A stretch of 7,322 nt of DNA from an uncultured Labedella sp. (GTDB lineage: Bacteria > Actinomycetota > Actinomycetes > Actinomycetales > Microbacteriaceae), in NCBI GenBank assembly GCA_934636065.1, contig CAKTZW010000087.1:1-7322 (forward strand). The letters are read 5' to 3'. Made by a program: the position numbers and the translations under genes. The number at the start of each line of letters is the position of its first letter. Within the stretch, counting starts at the first letter, position 1. Positions 1 to 5,473 of the stretch are shown here, in pieces. Below the pieces are notes generated by a model. The model was not told the DNA's origin, ran no database searches, and saw only the letters and a program-made list of their open reading frames with translations.

Positions 1-143
1 ATATGCAGCAGACGCTGTCGCACCGTTCCGTCGCCGAGACCGCGGGCACGCAGGTGGCGCCGGTACTCGAGGATGAGCTCGCGAAACCCGTGCTCCTCCG
101 CGAAGTCCTGCCGCATCGACACGGGGAGAGTCGTGTTAGACAT
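1..143 (-). CDS. Probable second tyrosine recombinase, N-terminal fragment (cut by window start)
   Basis: The reading frame opens with ATG at 143 and stays open to the window edge, giving 47 residues. After a short variable leader it reads EYRRHLRARGLGDGTVRQRL. This is the pattern of the first helices of the SAM-like core-binding domain of tyrosine recombinases, in which a YxxHLRARGLS-type helix is followed by a TVRxRL helix. No catalytic residue is inside the window, so the assignment rests on the N-terminal domain alone. The start overlaps the end of the upstream gene by 8 bases (ATGTCTAA), which suggests translational coupling as the last visible gene of a four-gene operon. Alternatives are a recombinase-like remnant or an unrelated helical DNA-binding protein. 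Confidence 0.55.
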   Translation of the reverse strand, partial: MSNTTLPVSMRQDFAEEHGFRELILEYRRHLRARGLGDGTVRQRLLH

Positions 144-534
144 CGCTGGGCCCCGCCGCGAACGACTCGAGTAGAGCATCGGCGTCGATCGAGAGGAACG
201 CGACGTACCCGCGTCCGCTGCCGAGCTGCCACTCGCCCGATCGCACCCACCCGAAGAACCGCAGACTCCGATCGATCTCGCCGAGCGCCATCCAGCCGCG
301 CTCCACAGTGTCAGTGTCGAAGCGGTGCAGCGCCTCTGAACCTGTTGAGTAGATCCACGCCCGCCATTGGGTCGCCTCAGACCGCGACACGCCCACGGGC
401 GGATCGATTGAAACCCAGAACTCACGACCGTTGTCGGTTGCCCCTGATACGCTCTCCGTGACAGAACCGCCGTCCAGGTTGTTCGTCTCCGCCGGCCCGA
501 GTTGCCCCTCGAGGCCGGCTTTCTCGTCTCTCAT
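136..534 (-). CDS. Hypothetical protein, 132 residues, in element operon
   Basis: I do not recognise this protein. The first 35 residues are acidic and low in order-promoting residues, and look like a flexible leader. The rest (about 36-132) is aromatic-rich, with WVSIDPPVGV, QWRAWIYSTG, GWMALGEIDRSLRFFGW and EWQLGSGRGYVAFLSIDADALL, and is consistent with a small folded beta-rich domain. There is no signal peptide, membrane segment or metal motif. The start is set by an ATGA overlap with the stop of the preceding 61-residue gene. The stop overlaps the start of the probable recombinase by 8 bases. Its fixed place between an excisionase-like gene and a recombinase suggests a role in the control or chemistry of recombination, but that is inference. 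Confidence 0.72.
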   Translation of the reverse strand: MRDEKAGLEGQLGPAETNNLDGGSVTESVSGATDNGREFWVSIDPPVGVSRSEATQWRAWIYSTGSEALHRFDTDTVERGWMALGEIDRSLRFFGWVRSGEWQLGSGRGYVAFLSIDADALLESFAAGPSDV

Positions 535-716
535 CGCTTCTCCTCACGCTTCTTCACTCGAATGAGCTGTTCGGTCATCGTCGCCGCCAGCTTCGGCATG
601 GCCTCGATCAACGTGTCCGCAGTGATCGGACCCTTCGCGATCGGCGCGCGGGACACGAAGCGTGCCGAACCGGCCTCGACGGTGATGCGTGCCTCGTTTG
701 CGCCCGGGCCAGCCAT
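531..716 (-). CDS. Small hypothetical protein, 61 residues, in element operon
   Basis: The frame stays open further upstream, but the ATG at 716 is the best start: it sits in a TGATG junction with the stop of the HTH gene, and the longer version would overlap nearly all of that gene. The product has a strand-like N-terminal half (EARITVEAGSARFVSR), a GPITADTLIEAMPKLAATM segment likely to form an amphipathic helix, and a very basic tail (RVKKREEKR). It has no known motif and no signal or membrane segment. It ends in an ATGA overlap with the next gene, so it is translated as part of the operon. The basic tail would allow nucleic-acid or acidic-partner binding, but the function is unknown. Confidence 0.65.
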   Translation of the reverse strand: MAGPGANEARITVEAGSARFVSRAPIAKGPITADTLIEAMPKLAATMTEQLIRVKKREEKR

Positions 717-910
717 CAGGCGACCGCCGTGCTGGTTCGCTCGCTCGCTTCGACCCACGCGATCACGTCGCGCTCGCGGTAAACGACGGTGCGCGGCGTC
801 GGCTTGAGGAACTTCGGGCCCTTGCCCGTGAAGCGCAGTTGCCCCAAGTTGCTCCGGGTCATGCCCGGGATGAGCTCGCACACCTGGTCAGGCGTGAGGT
901 ACTTCTCCAT
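716..910 (-). CDS. AlpA/excisionase-like helix-turn-helix DNA-binding protein
   Basis: This 64-residue protein is almost entirely one MerR-like/AlpA-type HTH domain (Pfam HTH_17 style). YLTPDQVCELIPGMTRSNLGQ covers the helix-turn-helix, LRFTGKGPKFLKP forms the wing, and VVYRERDVIAWVEA is the closing helix. The FTGKGPKFLKxxxRxVxYRxxDVxAW pattern is typical of the excisionase or regulatory proteins of actinobacterial integrative elements. A GGAG site lies 5 bases before the ATG. It is the first gene of a leftward operon with a strong promoter at 947-974, divergent from the integrase operon, so it could act as recombination directionality factor, as repressor of the shared control region, or both. 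The family is clear; the specific job is inferred. Confidence 0.88.
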   Translation of the reverse strand: MEKYLTPDQVCELIPGMTRSNLGQLRFTGKGPKFLKPTPRTVVYRERDVIAWVEASERTSTAVA

Positions 911-920
911 GACTACTCCG
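905..920 (-). promoter_or_regulatory. Ribosome binding site of the excisionase-like gene
   Basis: On the minus strand the sequence before the ATG reads cggagtagtc, giving a GGAG core with 5-base spacing. It supports the start at 910 and contrasts with the divergent gene at 1021, which has no such site. Confidence 0.7.
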
Positions 921-946
921 TTCGATCAATGATGCTGTGCCATGAG

Positions 947-974
947 TGTATACAAACCAATAAGATCATGACAA
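947..974 (-). promoter_or_regulatory. Sigma70-type promoter for the leftward element operon
   Basis: On the minus strand TTGTCA (974-969) and TATACA (952-947) are separated by 16 bases, close to the vegetative consensus. Transcription would start near 940, leaving a leader of about 30 bases with a GGAG site. The box lies in the most AT-rich stretch of the window. A TCATGA palindrome (966-971) overlaps the -35 edge and could be part of an operator, but that is weak. Confidence 0.6.
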
Positions 975-1008
975 GGGGTTATAACTATTTCACGTCATTG
1001 GGTTGCGA

Positions 1009-1021
1009 TATGGTTGCGCCA
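1009..1021 (+). promoter_or_regulatory. Possible leaderless promoter of the HTH-integrase operon
   Basis: TATGGT at 1009-1014 fits the actinobacterial TANNNT -10 form and would place the transcript start at or next to the A of the ATG at 1021. No Shine-Dalgarno sequence precedes that ATG, which fits leaderless translation. No good -35 is visible. A second AT-rich box, TATAACT at 980-986, could serve instead with a start near 992. Confidence 0.35.
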
Positions 1022-1632
1022 TGAGCATCACATCTAAGTGGGTCGAATGGTCCGCGAACGACCCCGAGACGGTCGTGCATGCAGAACCTGACCTGGTCCT
1101 ACCGCGTTACGCGACGATCGGCGTTCGCGACGAGATGCGCTTCGATGTCGACGTGAACGTGTTCTACGACCCCGGGTCCTGGCGTTATGCCGTCGACTCG
1201 CTGATCGTCAAGAAGCGCCGACCCTGGGACTCGACGATTGACACCACGACTTTGCGAGACCTGAAGATCCAGGAGATTCTGCGCCGCGGTCTCGCCAATC
1301 TCGCATGGATCGAGACGCCGAAGGGAGAAGCCATTCCGGACCGCATGCCTCCCGAGAAAGCGGCATCGATCCGCGCGCTGGGCCCATCGTCTGACGAAGC
1401 CCTGCGCTGGGTGGCACGGATCTACACGCGAGCCTGGGCGATCCATCTGCCCCCGACTCAGGACGTCCAGGACCAGCTCGGATTGACGCGCCCTACCGCC
1501 TCCGTGTGGCTTCGACGGGCTCGCGACCGTGGTCTTCTGACCGAGCCGCTGGACCGCGAATATCAGGACCCGAATGCAGAGACCGCAGCCGCTTCTGCGG
1601 CGGCTGTGCTGCGAATGTGGGACGACGACTGA
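1021..1632 (+). CDS. C-terminal HTH protein, probable element regulator, upstream of integrase
   Basis: The 203-residue product has an unrecognised N-terminal region (about 1-125) and a recognisable C-terminal helix-turn-helix (about 146-172). The latter reads VQDQLGLTRPTASVWLRRAR and then DRGLL, the pattern of actinobacterial HTH proteins often coded beside integrases. The acidic tail ends MWDDD. The stop and the integrase start share a base (TGATG), so the two are co-translated. ATG 1021 is preferred: a TTG six codons upstream (1003) is in frame but has no ribosome binding site and would run through the best -10 box. It is divergent from the excisionase-like operon and may repress or activate the shared region. 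That role is inferred from the HTH and position; the N-terminal region may be an effector or multimerisation domain. Confidence 0.82.
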   Translation: MSITSKWVEWSANDPETVVHAEPDLVLPRYATIGVRDEMRFDVDVNVFYDPGSWRYAVDSLIVKKRRPWDSTIDTTTLRDLKIQEILRRGLANLAWIETPKGEAIPDRMPPEKAASIRALGPSSDEALRWVARIYTRAWAIHLPPTQDVQDQLGLTRPTASVWLRRARDRGLLTEPLDREYQDPNAETAAASAAAVLRMWDDD

Positions 1633-2774
1633 TGGGCAGCATCGAGCCATACGAAACCGCCAAGGGGCGACGGTACCGCGTCCGCTATCGGAAGCCCGAT
1701 CACTCGCAGGGAGCGAAACGGGGCTTCTCCACGAAGCGCGAGGCCGAGCAGTGGATGCGCCAGGTTGAGACGTCGAAAGACCGAGGGGAGTTCATCGACG
1801 TCGCCGAGACGCGGGCCACAATCGGTAGCCTCGGCGCCGCCTGGCTGACCACGCAGACGCACCTGAAGCCGTCCTCGCTCCGACCTGTGGAGATCGCCTG
1901 GCGGATCCACGTGGAACCACAGTGGGGGAGCGTCCCGGTGGGACAGGTTCGTCACTCCGACGTGCAGGCATGGGTCACGAGGCTTTCCGCCGGCCGCTCA
2001 GCGACGACCGTGCAGCGCGCGCATCAGGTACTCGCTGCGATCCTCGACGTCGCCGTTCGTGATCGCCGCGTGCTCACGAACGCGGCTCGTAGTGTGAACC
2101 TGCCCCGCAAGGTCCGGAAAGAGCACCGGTACCTGACCCATGAGCAGACACATCTTCTCGCGGACAATGCTGGCAGGCACCGCGCGCTGGTCCTTACGCT
2201 CGCGTATACCGGGCTCCGCTGGGGCGAGGCGACCGGTCTGCGGGTCAGGGACGTCGACATGCTCAAACGGCGCCTCAACGTTACCCAGAACGCCGTGGAG
2301 GTCGGATCCGAGATCATCGTCGGCACACCGAAGACTCACAAGCGGCGGTCGGTCCCGTTTCCCGCGTTCCTCACTGAGGATCTCGCGGCCGCGCTCGAGG
2401 GCAAGACGCGCGACGAGCTCGTATTCGCGACGTCCGTCGGCACACACCTGCGCCGCGTCCGAACCGACGGGGAGAAGCAGAGCTGGTTCAGGTCCGCGCT
2501 CGAGAAATCTGGACTCGAGCCGATGACCCCGCATGACCTGCGTCACACGGCCGCGAGTCTCGCGATCAGCGCCGGCGCGAACGTGAAGGCCGTGCAGCGG
2601 ATGCTGGGGCACTCGTCGGCCGCGATGACGCTCGACGTGTACGCGGACCTCTTCGACGACGATCTGGATGCCGTCTCGGCTGCCCTCGATCAGGCGGTGA
2701 CGAACTCGGGTGTGTCCAAAGTGCGTCCGATCGCCGCTTTGGCTACCGGCACGAGGTCATCATCTACCGCGTGA
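1632..2774 (+). CDS. int: Tyrosine integrase (site-specific recombinase), complete
   Basis: The 380-residue protein carries out strand exchange between the element's att site and the tRNA-Lys attB. Residues 1-55 form the arm-type DNA-binding domain (basic, KGRRYRVRYRKPD then GFSTKREAEQWM). About 64-155 is the SAM-like core-binding domain, and about 165-352 the catalytic domain. All catalytic residues are present: Arg196 (TGLRWGEATGLR), Lys234 (GTPKTHKRRSVP), His301 and Arg304 (HDLRHTAA), His327 (MLGHSSAAMT) and nucleophile Tyr337 (LDVYADLF). Length is typical of actinophage and ICE integrases. The ATG at 1632 overlaps the upstream stop by one base; an in-frame extension back to 1506 would lie inside the HTH gene and is rejected. 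The gene ends 30 bases from the tRNA 3' end, so the tRNA is the likely target. The gene appears intact and probably functional. Confidence 0.96.
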   Translation: MGSIEPYETAKGRRYRVRYRKPDHSQGAKRGFSTKREAEQWMRQVETSKDRGEFIDVAETRATIGSLGAAWLTTQTHLKPSSLRPVEIAWRIHVEPQWGSVPVGQVRHSDVQAWVTRLSAGRSATTVQRAHQVLAAILDVAVRDRRVLTNAARSVNLPRKVRKEHRYLTHEQTHLLADNAGRHRALVLTLAYTGLRWGEATGLRVRDVDMLKRRLNVTQNAVEVGSEIIVGTPKTHKRRSVPFPAFLTEDLAAALEGKTRDELVFATSVGTHLRRVRTDGEKQSWFRSALEKSGLEPMTPHDLRHTAASLAISAGANVKAVQRMLGHSSAAMTLDVYADLFDDDLDAVSAALDQAVTNSGVSKVRPIAALATGTRSSSTA

Positions 2775-2804
2775 GTAAGGGGGAGGAGGGGCGTGGCTGC
2801 TGAG

Positions 2805-2850
2805 TGGGCCCCGTGGGGCTCGAACCCACGACCTACGGATTAAAAGTCCG
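2805..2850. other. Putative attachment-site core in the 3' half of tRNA-Lys
   Basis: Integrases with this gene order recombine in the tRNA segment from the anticodon loop or T arm to the 3' end. The element must supply the 3' half so that the tRNA stays intact, as it does here. The exact identity block cannot be set without the other junction. Confidence 0.45.
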
Positions 2851-2877
2851 CTGCTCTACCGACTGAGCTAGAGGCCC
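2805..2877 (-). tRNA. tRNA-Lys (anticodon TTT)
   Basis: The 73-base minus-strand sequence folds fully. The acceptor GGGCCTC pairs with GGGGCCC (one G-U pair). The D stem is GCTC/GAGC. The anticodon stem GCGGA/TCCGT (one G-U pair) holds the loop CTTTTAA, with TTT at 2844-2842. The variable loop is AGGTC, the T stem GTGGG/CCCAC and the T loop TTCGAGC. The discriminator base is A and CCA is not encoded. It serves as the integration site of the neighbouring element and remains intact. Confidence 0.97.
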
Positions 2878-2885
2878 GCGAGCCC

Positions 2886-2891
2886 AATCTA
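2886..2891 (-). promoter_or_regulatory. Candidate -10 box of the tRNA-Lys gene
   Basis: TAGATT on the minus strand fits TANNNT and would start the transcript one to three bases before the mature tRNA 5' end at 2877. The -35 region (around TTCTTC at 2915-2910) is weak. The box overlaps one copy of an 11-base direct repeat. Confidence 0.4.
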
Positions 2892-2932
2892 CCGCGTAGG
2901 ACCCGGGCGGAAGAACGCCGCGCGAGCAGGGG

Positions 2933-2938
2933 TAGCGT
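2933..2938 (+). promoter_or_regulatory. Candidate -10 box for the 209-residue protein gene
   Basis: TAGCGT fits TANNNT and would start the message near 2945, giving a leader of about 30 bases that carries the strong ribosome binding site GGGAGGGG (2962-2969, 6 bases before the ATG). No clear -35 is seen. Confidence 0.35.
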
Positions 2939-2975
2939 TGACGGGTACGCGCCGCGAGACCGGGAGGGGTGCCCC

Positions 2976-3605
2976 ATGGCCGAGGAGTTCCACAAGCCGA
3001 CGATGTTCCCGAGCGCCGTCTTCGAGGCGTACCAGGGCGGGGTCGATCCGGCGGAGTCGAGCCGGATCGCGCACGAGACCTCGCACGCCCTGCTGTCGCG
3101 CGTCCGCGCCGACCCCGACGCCGAGATCGTCGACCGGCTCGTGGCGTACACCGACGAGCACGGCATCGACGCGATCGCCGAGCTCTGGTCGCGCGCGAGC
3201 GCGCGCAGCCTCCCCGGCGCCCTGTGGCGCATCTACCTCCTGCGCGTCCTCATCCGGCAAGACCCCGTCTCGACCTCGTTCTACTTCGAGCGCGGGGTGT
3301 CGGTGAGCGGCACGATCGATCCCGTCGTGGCCGGGGCGGAGGCGCCGACGGGCCCCGACGAGATCACGACGCTCGCGGACGAGATTCTCCGGGGGATCTT
3401 CGAGGGCGACTTCGCGGTCGCGCTCGACCGGGCGGCCGCGTTCTGTCGCGTCACCGGGGCGGGGTGTACCTCCGTCGCCGACGATCTGGAGCCGACGGAG
3501 CCCGAGCGATCGACGGAGCTCACCCGCCGCGCGCTGCGGTACTCGAGCATCGCCTCCGAGCTCACGTCGTGCGCCCGCCTGTGGCGTTCCGAGTCGCTCG
3601 ACTAG
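2976..3605 (+). CDS. Conserved actinobacterial protein, function unknown (209 residues)
   Basis: The start is firm: GGGAGGGG lies 6 bases before the ATG. The product is soluble and mostly helical, with no signal peptide or membrane segment. Notable stretches are FHKPTMFPSAVFEAYQGGVD at the N-terminus, DEHGIDAIAELWSRASARSL and PGALWRIYLLRVLIR in the middle, and FAVALDRAAAFCRVTGAG and ELTSCARLWRSESLD at the end. I recall close relatives in Microbacteriaceae, sometimes labelled 'DNA-directed RNA polymerase subunit beta' in databases. Nothing here resembles RpoB (over 1,100 residues), so that label should not be copied. It stands alone just outside the element, beside tRNA-Lys, and its high GC matches the chromosomal side. 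The function is unknown. Confidence 0.9.
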   Translation: MAEEFHKPTMFPSAVFEAYQGGVDPAESSRIAHETSHALLSRVRADPDAEIVDRLVAYTDEHGIDAIAELWSRASARSLPGALWRIYLLRVLIRQDPVSTSFYFERGVSVSGTIDPVVAGAEAPTGPDEITTLADEILRGIFEGDFAVALDRAAAFCRVTGAGCTSVADDLEPTEPERSTELTRRALRYSSIASELTSCARLWRSESLD

Positions 3606-3652
3606 CACCGACCGACGCCGGAGTTCTGCGAAGCGGGCCCGCGAGGCTAGCG

Positions 3653-3688
3653 GGTGCGCGCGGTCGCGTCACCCGGTGTTCGCGCACC
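3653..3688 (+). terminator. Possible terminator after the 209-residue protein gene
   Basis: GGTGCGCG (3653-3660) and CGCGCACC (3681-3688) form a perfect 8-bp stem around a 20-base loop, 48 bases after the stop. A competing GGGTG/CACCC pairing (3652-3656 with 3670-3674) is also possible. No T-run follows, which is common in GC-rich actinobacteria but leaves the call weak. Confidence 0.3.
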
Positions 3689-3721
3689 GCAAACACGGAA
3701 TGCGGCGGCCGTCGGTCCCGT

Positions 3722-3825
3722 TACACTGGATCGTGGCCGGGCCGCAGTAACCCCGGGCTCCACATTTAGCCGCTCCGAGCGGCCTCGCGCCGAGAGGCGT
3801 TCTGCGGCCCGGCCCTTGTTCTGTC
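3722..3825 (+). ncRNA. Candidate structured RNA (or elaborate terminator) between convergent genes
   Basis: TACACT at 3722-3727 is a good -10 box, placing a start at about 3734-3735. Exactly there begins a 13-base arm (3735-3747, ggccgggccgcag) that is perfectly complementary to 3802-3814. The 54 enclosed bases contain a 6-bp hairpin (3769-3774 with 3778-3783, loop CCG) followed at once by a 4-bp hairpin (3784-3787 with 3791-3794), so the whole could fold as a stem closing two small hairpins. The closing arm is followed by a fairly T-rich stretch (cttgttct). It does not show the conserved motifs of SRP RNA, 6C RNA or tmRNA that I know. It could equally be a terminator for the flanking convergent genes. 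Confidence 0.35.
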
Positions 3826-3847
3826 CGGACGCTGCCCTTGTCCGGAC
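3823..3847 (-). terminator. Possible terminator of the metallophosphoesterase gene
   Basis: Two copies of the self-complementary octamer GTCCGGAC (3823-3830 and 3840-3847) can pair as an 8-bp stem with a 9-base loop. This lies 49 bases beyond the minus-strand stop at 3896. No T-run follows on the minus strand. Confidence 0.38.
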
Positions 3848-3895
3848 CCCTGCTCTCTCCCGGGCCGCGACGTGTCCGGTCGACGACTCGTGGAC

Positions 3896-5416
3896 TCAGT
3901 CGACGAGGTCGATGCCCTCGACGGTCGCGTCGTACCGGGCGTCGTACTCGCCGGTCTGCGGGACGAGGACGCGAGCGGTGAGCGTGCCGCTGACCGTGTC
4001 CACCTCGAGGAGCTTCACGGGGTTCTGGGGACTATGGAATCCGCCGAGGAACGAGGCGATCCGGTTGCCGTGCACGCCGACGTCGGTGCGGTGCGTGGAT
4101 GCGCCGACGTGCCCGGAGAACACCATCTTCACGTTGGCGTACTGGGACACGAGCTCGTCGTACAGGTACTGGGGAGACGTGGCGCCGTAGCCGCCGTCAC
4201 CCTGCATGATCGACCCGTCGGGCTCGAGGTACGAGTGCGTGTTGATGATGACGTTGTGGTCGGGGTGCGACGCGACGACGTCCTTCGCCCACTTCACGAC
4301 CTCGGTCCGGGGCCAGAGCTCGAGCGTGAGAATGAGGAACTTCACCCCCTCGGCCTCGAACAGCTGCGCCTGATTGTCGACGCGGCCCGGCTCGAAGACC
4401 GCGGAGATGGCGGGGTAGCGCGTCGCGGGGAACGTCGCGTTGAAGCCGGCGGTGTCGCGGACCGTCTCCGACGGATCCGCACCGGGGCACGCGCTCCCGC
4501 CCTCGCAGACCGCGCTCGTGTCGTGGTTGCCGATCGCGATCGCGGCGGGGATGCCGCCGTCGTCGAGGACCTTCATCGCGTCGGAGGCGCGTTGGTACTG
4601 CGAGGGATCCACCTCGCCCCAATTCGTCACGTCCCCGGTGTGGAGCGCGTAGCGAAGGTCGAGGCGGTCCCTGTTCTCGACGAGCCATTCGTTGCGCTGA
4701 GCGAATCGGGTCGACCCCCCGACCTCCAGCTGGGTGTCCGGAATGATCGCGAGGGAGAACACGCCGTCGCCGTCGCCGGGATGTGCCGGGTCCGTCGGTG
4801 CCGGTGCCGGTGTCGGTGTCGGTGTCGGCGTGGGAGTCGGCGTGGGCGTCGGTGTCGGCGTGGAGTCGTCGTCCTCCGTGGCCACCCAGAACCGAGCGCC
4901 CTGGTCGCGCCACCCGTCGGCCACGAGCGCGTCGATCCGTTCGCGATCGACCTCCATCCGGAAGGTCTGACGCTCCTCGTTCCAGAGGCGGTGCACGCCG
5001 ACGCCGCACTCGAGCACGGTCGGCGAGGCCCAGAAGTCGATCTTCTGACGATCCCAGCCATGGATCGATTGGGCTCGTTCGAGTTCGCGAGAGCCGCTCT
5101 TCTCGGGAATCCAGACGAAGCGTTCGTCCTGATACAGGCGGTACACCGGCACGAGTCCTGCTCGCGCATGGCTCGACGCCTCGAAGACGGTGCCACGCTG
5201 CTCGCTGAACCCCCACACCTCGGCGGCTCTCGTGGCCTCGCGCTGGCTCGCGGTGAGGAGCGATTGCGCGGAGTCGGGATTGACGGACTGGAAGACGTCG
5301 AGACGCATCGAACCACAGGCATCGGCGGCGGTTGCGGCGCTCGTCCCTGCAAGGGTGGATCCGGCGACGAGGGCGGTGAGGCCGATCGCGGCGAGGAGTC
5401 GTTTCGTGGCTCTCAT
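3896..5416 (-). CDS. Secreted calcineurin-like metallophosphoesterase with N-terminal three-fold repeat domain
   Basis: The 506-residue protein starts with a Sec signal (basic MRATKR, hydrophobic 7-22, AxA-type site near residue 31), so it is exported. Residues 41-180 hold three copies of a motif of about 42 residues (starting near 41, 90 and 139). They follow the VYRLYN...GW...FWAS pattern I associate with DUF5648-type secreted modules, probably for surface or carbohydrate binding. A linker of nine Thr-Pro pairs (186-203) follows. The catalytic domain (219 to the end) has metal-ligand motifs IPDTQ (Asp227), HTGD (Asp262), GNHD (Asn297, His298), NTH (His394) and SGH...THR (His436, His442). 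DTQ in place of DxH is usual for this branch. The substrate is unknown, perhaps a phosphodiester or monoester in the wall or medium. GGAAG precedes ATG 5416; the frame is open further upstream but lacks a signal there. Confidence 0.92.
   Translation of the reverse strand: MRATKRLLAAIGLTALVAGSTLAGTSAATAADACGSMRLDVFQSVNPDSAQSLLTASQREATRAAEVWGFSEQRGTVFEASSHARAGLVPVYRLYQDERFVWIPEKSGSRELERAQSIHGWDRQKIDFWASPTVLECGVGVHRLWNEERQTFRMEVDRERIDALVADGWRDQGARFWVATEDDDSTPTPTPTPTPTPTPTPTPAPAPTDPAHPGDGDGVFSLAIIPDTQLEVGGSTRFAQRNEWLVENRDRLDLRYALHTGDVTNWGEVDPSQYQRASDAMKVLDDGGIPAAIAIGNHDTSAVCEGGSACPGADPSETVRDTAGFNATFPATRYPAISAVFEPGRVDNQAQLFEAEGVKFLILTLELWPRTEVVKWAKDVVASHPDHNVIINTHSYLEPDGSIMQGDGGYGATSPQYLYDELVSQYANVKMVFSGHVGASTHRTDVGVHGNRIASFLGGFHSPQNPVKLLEVDTVSGTLTARVLVPQTGEYDARYDATVEGIDLVD
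4796..4861 (-). repeat. Hexanucleotide repeat coding a Thr-Pro/Ala-Pro linker
   Basis: Nine Thr-Pro codon pairs followed by two Ala-Pro pairs make an imperfect 6-base tandem repeat. Gain or loss of a unit changes the linker by two residues and keeps the frame, so it alters domain spacing rather than switching expression. Proline-threonine linkers of this type commonly separate domains of secreted actinobacterial enzymes. Confidence 0.85.
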
Positions 5417-5473
5417 GGGCTGCTTCCGTGTCCGTGTTGTCTGAACGAAGCGGCGCGGCTCCCCGGGGCGCTG

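Larger units (their letters stand above)
1..2850. mobile_element. One end of an integrative element in tRNA-Lys (partial)
   Basis: A tyrosine integrase gene ends 30 bases from the 3' end of a tRNA gene, and all genes to its left are of mobile-element type: an excisionase-like HTH protein, a second HTH protein, small unknowns and a probable second recombinase. This is the standard arrangement for actinobacterial integrative elements and prophages that use a tRNA 3' half as attB. The right limit is approximate, because the att core must lie in or beside the tRNA 3' half (about 2805-2850). The left end, and whether cargo is phage, conjugative or satellite-like, lies outside the window. No structural, terminase, relaxase or replication gene is visible here. 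Confidence 0.78.
3606..3895. other. Gene-free gap between convergent genes
   Basis: No supportable coding frame is present. The gap is filled with inverted repeats: the 8-bp repeat at 3653-3688, the 13-bp repeat at 3735-3814 and the paired octamers at 3823-3847. The motif TGTCCGG recurs at 3822, 3839 and 3870. These fit transcription termination from both sides, with a possible small RNA inside. Confidence 0.6.

Noticed and set aside
531..881. Longer version (116 residues) of the 61-residue element protein
   Set aside because: The extra 55 residues would be antiphase to the HTH gene and are His/Arg/Pro-rich; the TGATG start at 716 explains the operon better.
1506..1631. N-terminal extension of the integrase by 42 residues
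   Set aside because: It would lie wholly inside the preceding HTH gene and precedes a standard arm-domain start at 1632 with a TGATG junction.
2889..3608. Minus-strand open frame of 239 codons opposite the 209-residue protein
   Set aside because: It is Arg/Gly-rich antisense translation; the plus strand has a strong ribosome binding site and a well-composed protein.
3735..3814. SRP RNA, 6C RNA or tmRNA as identity of the structured region
   Set aside because: The conserved GGAAGGAAGC-type SRP loop, the C-rich 6C loops and any tRNA-like domain are absent.
4796..4861. Short tandem repeat as a CRISPR-like or phase-variation tract
   Set aside because: Units are 6 bases with no spacers, and in-frame for a Thr-Pro linker, so length changes would not switch the gene off.
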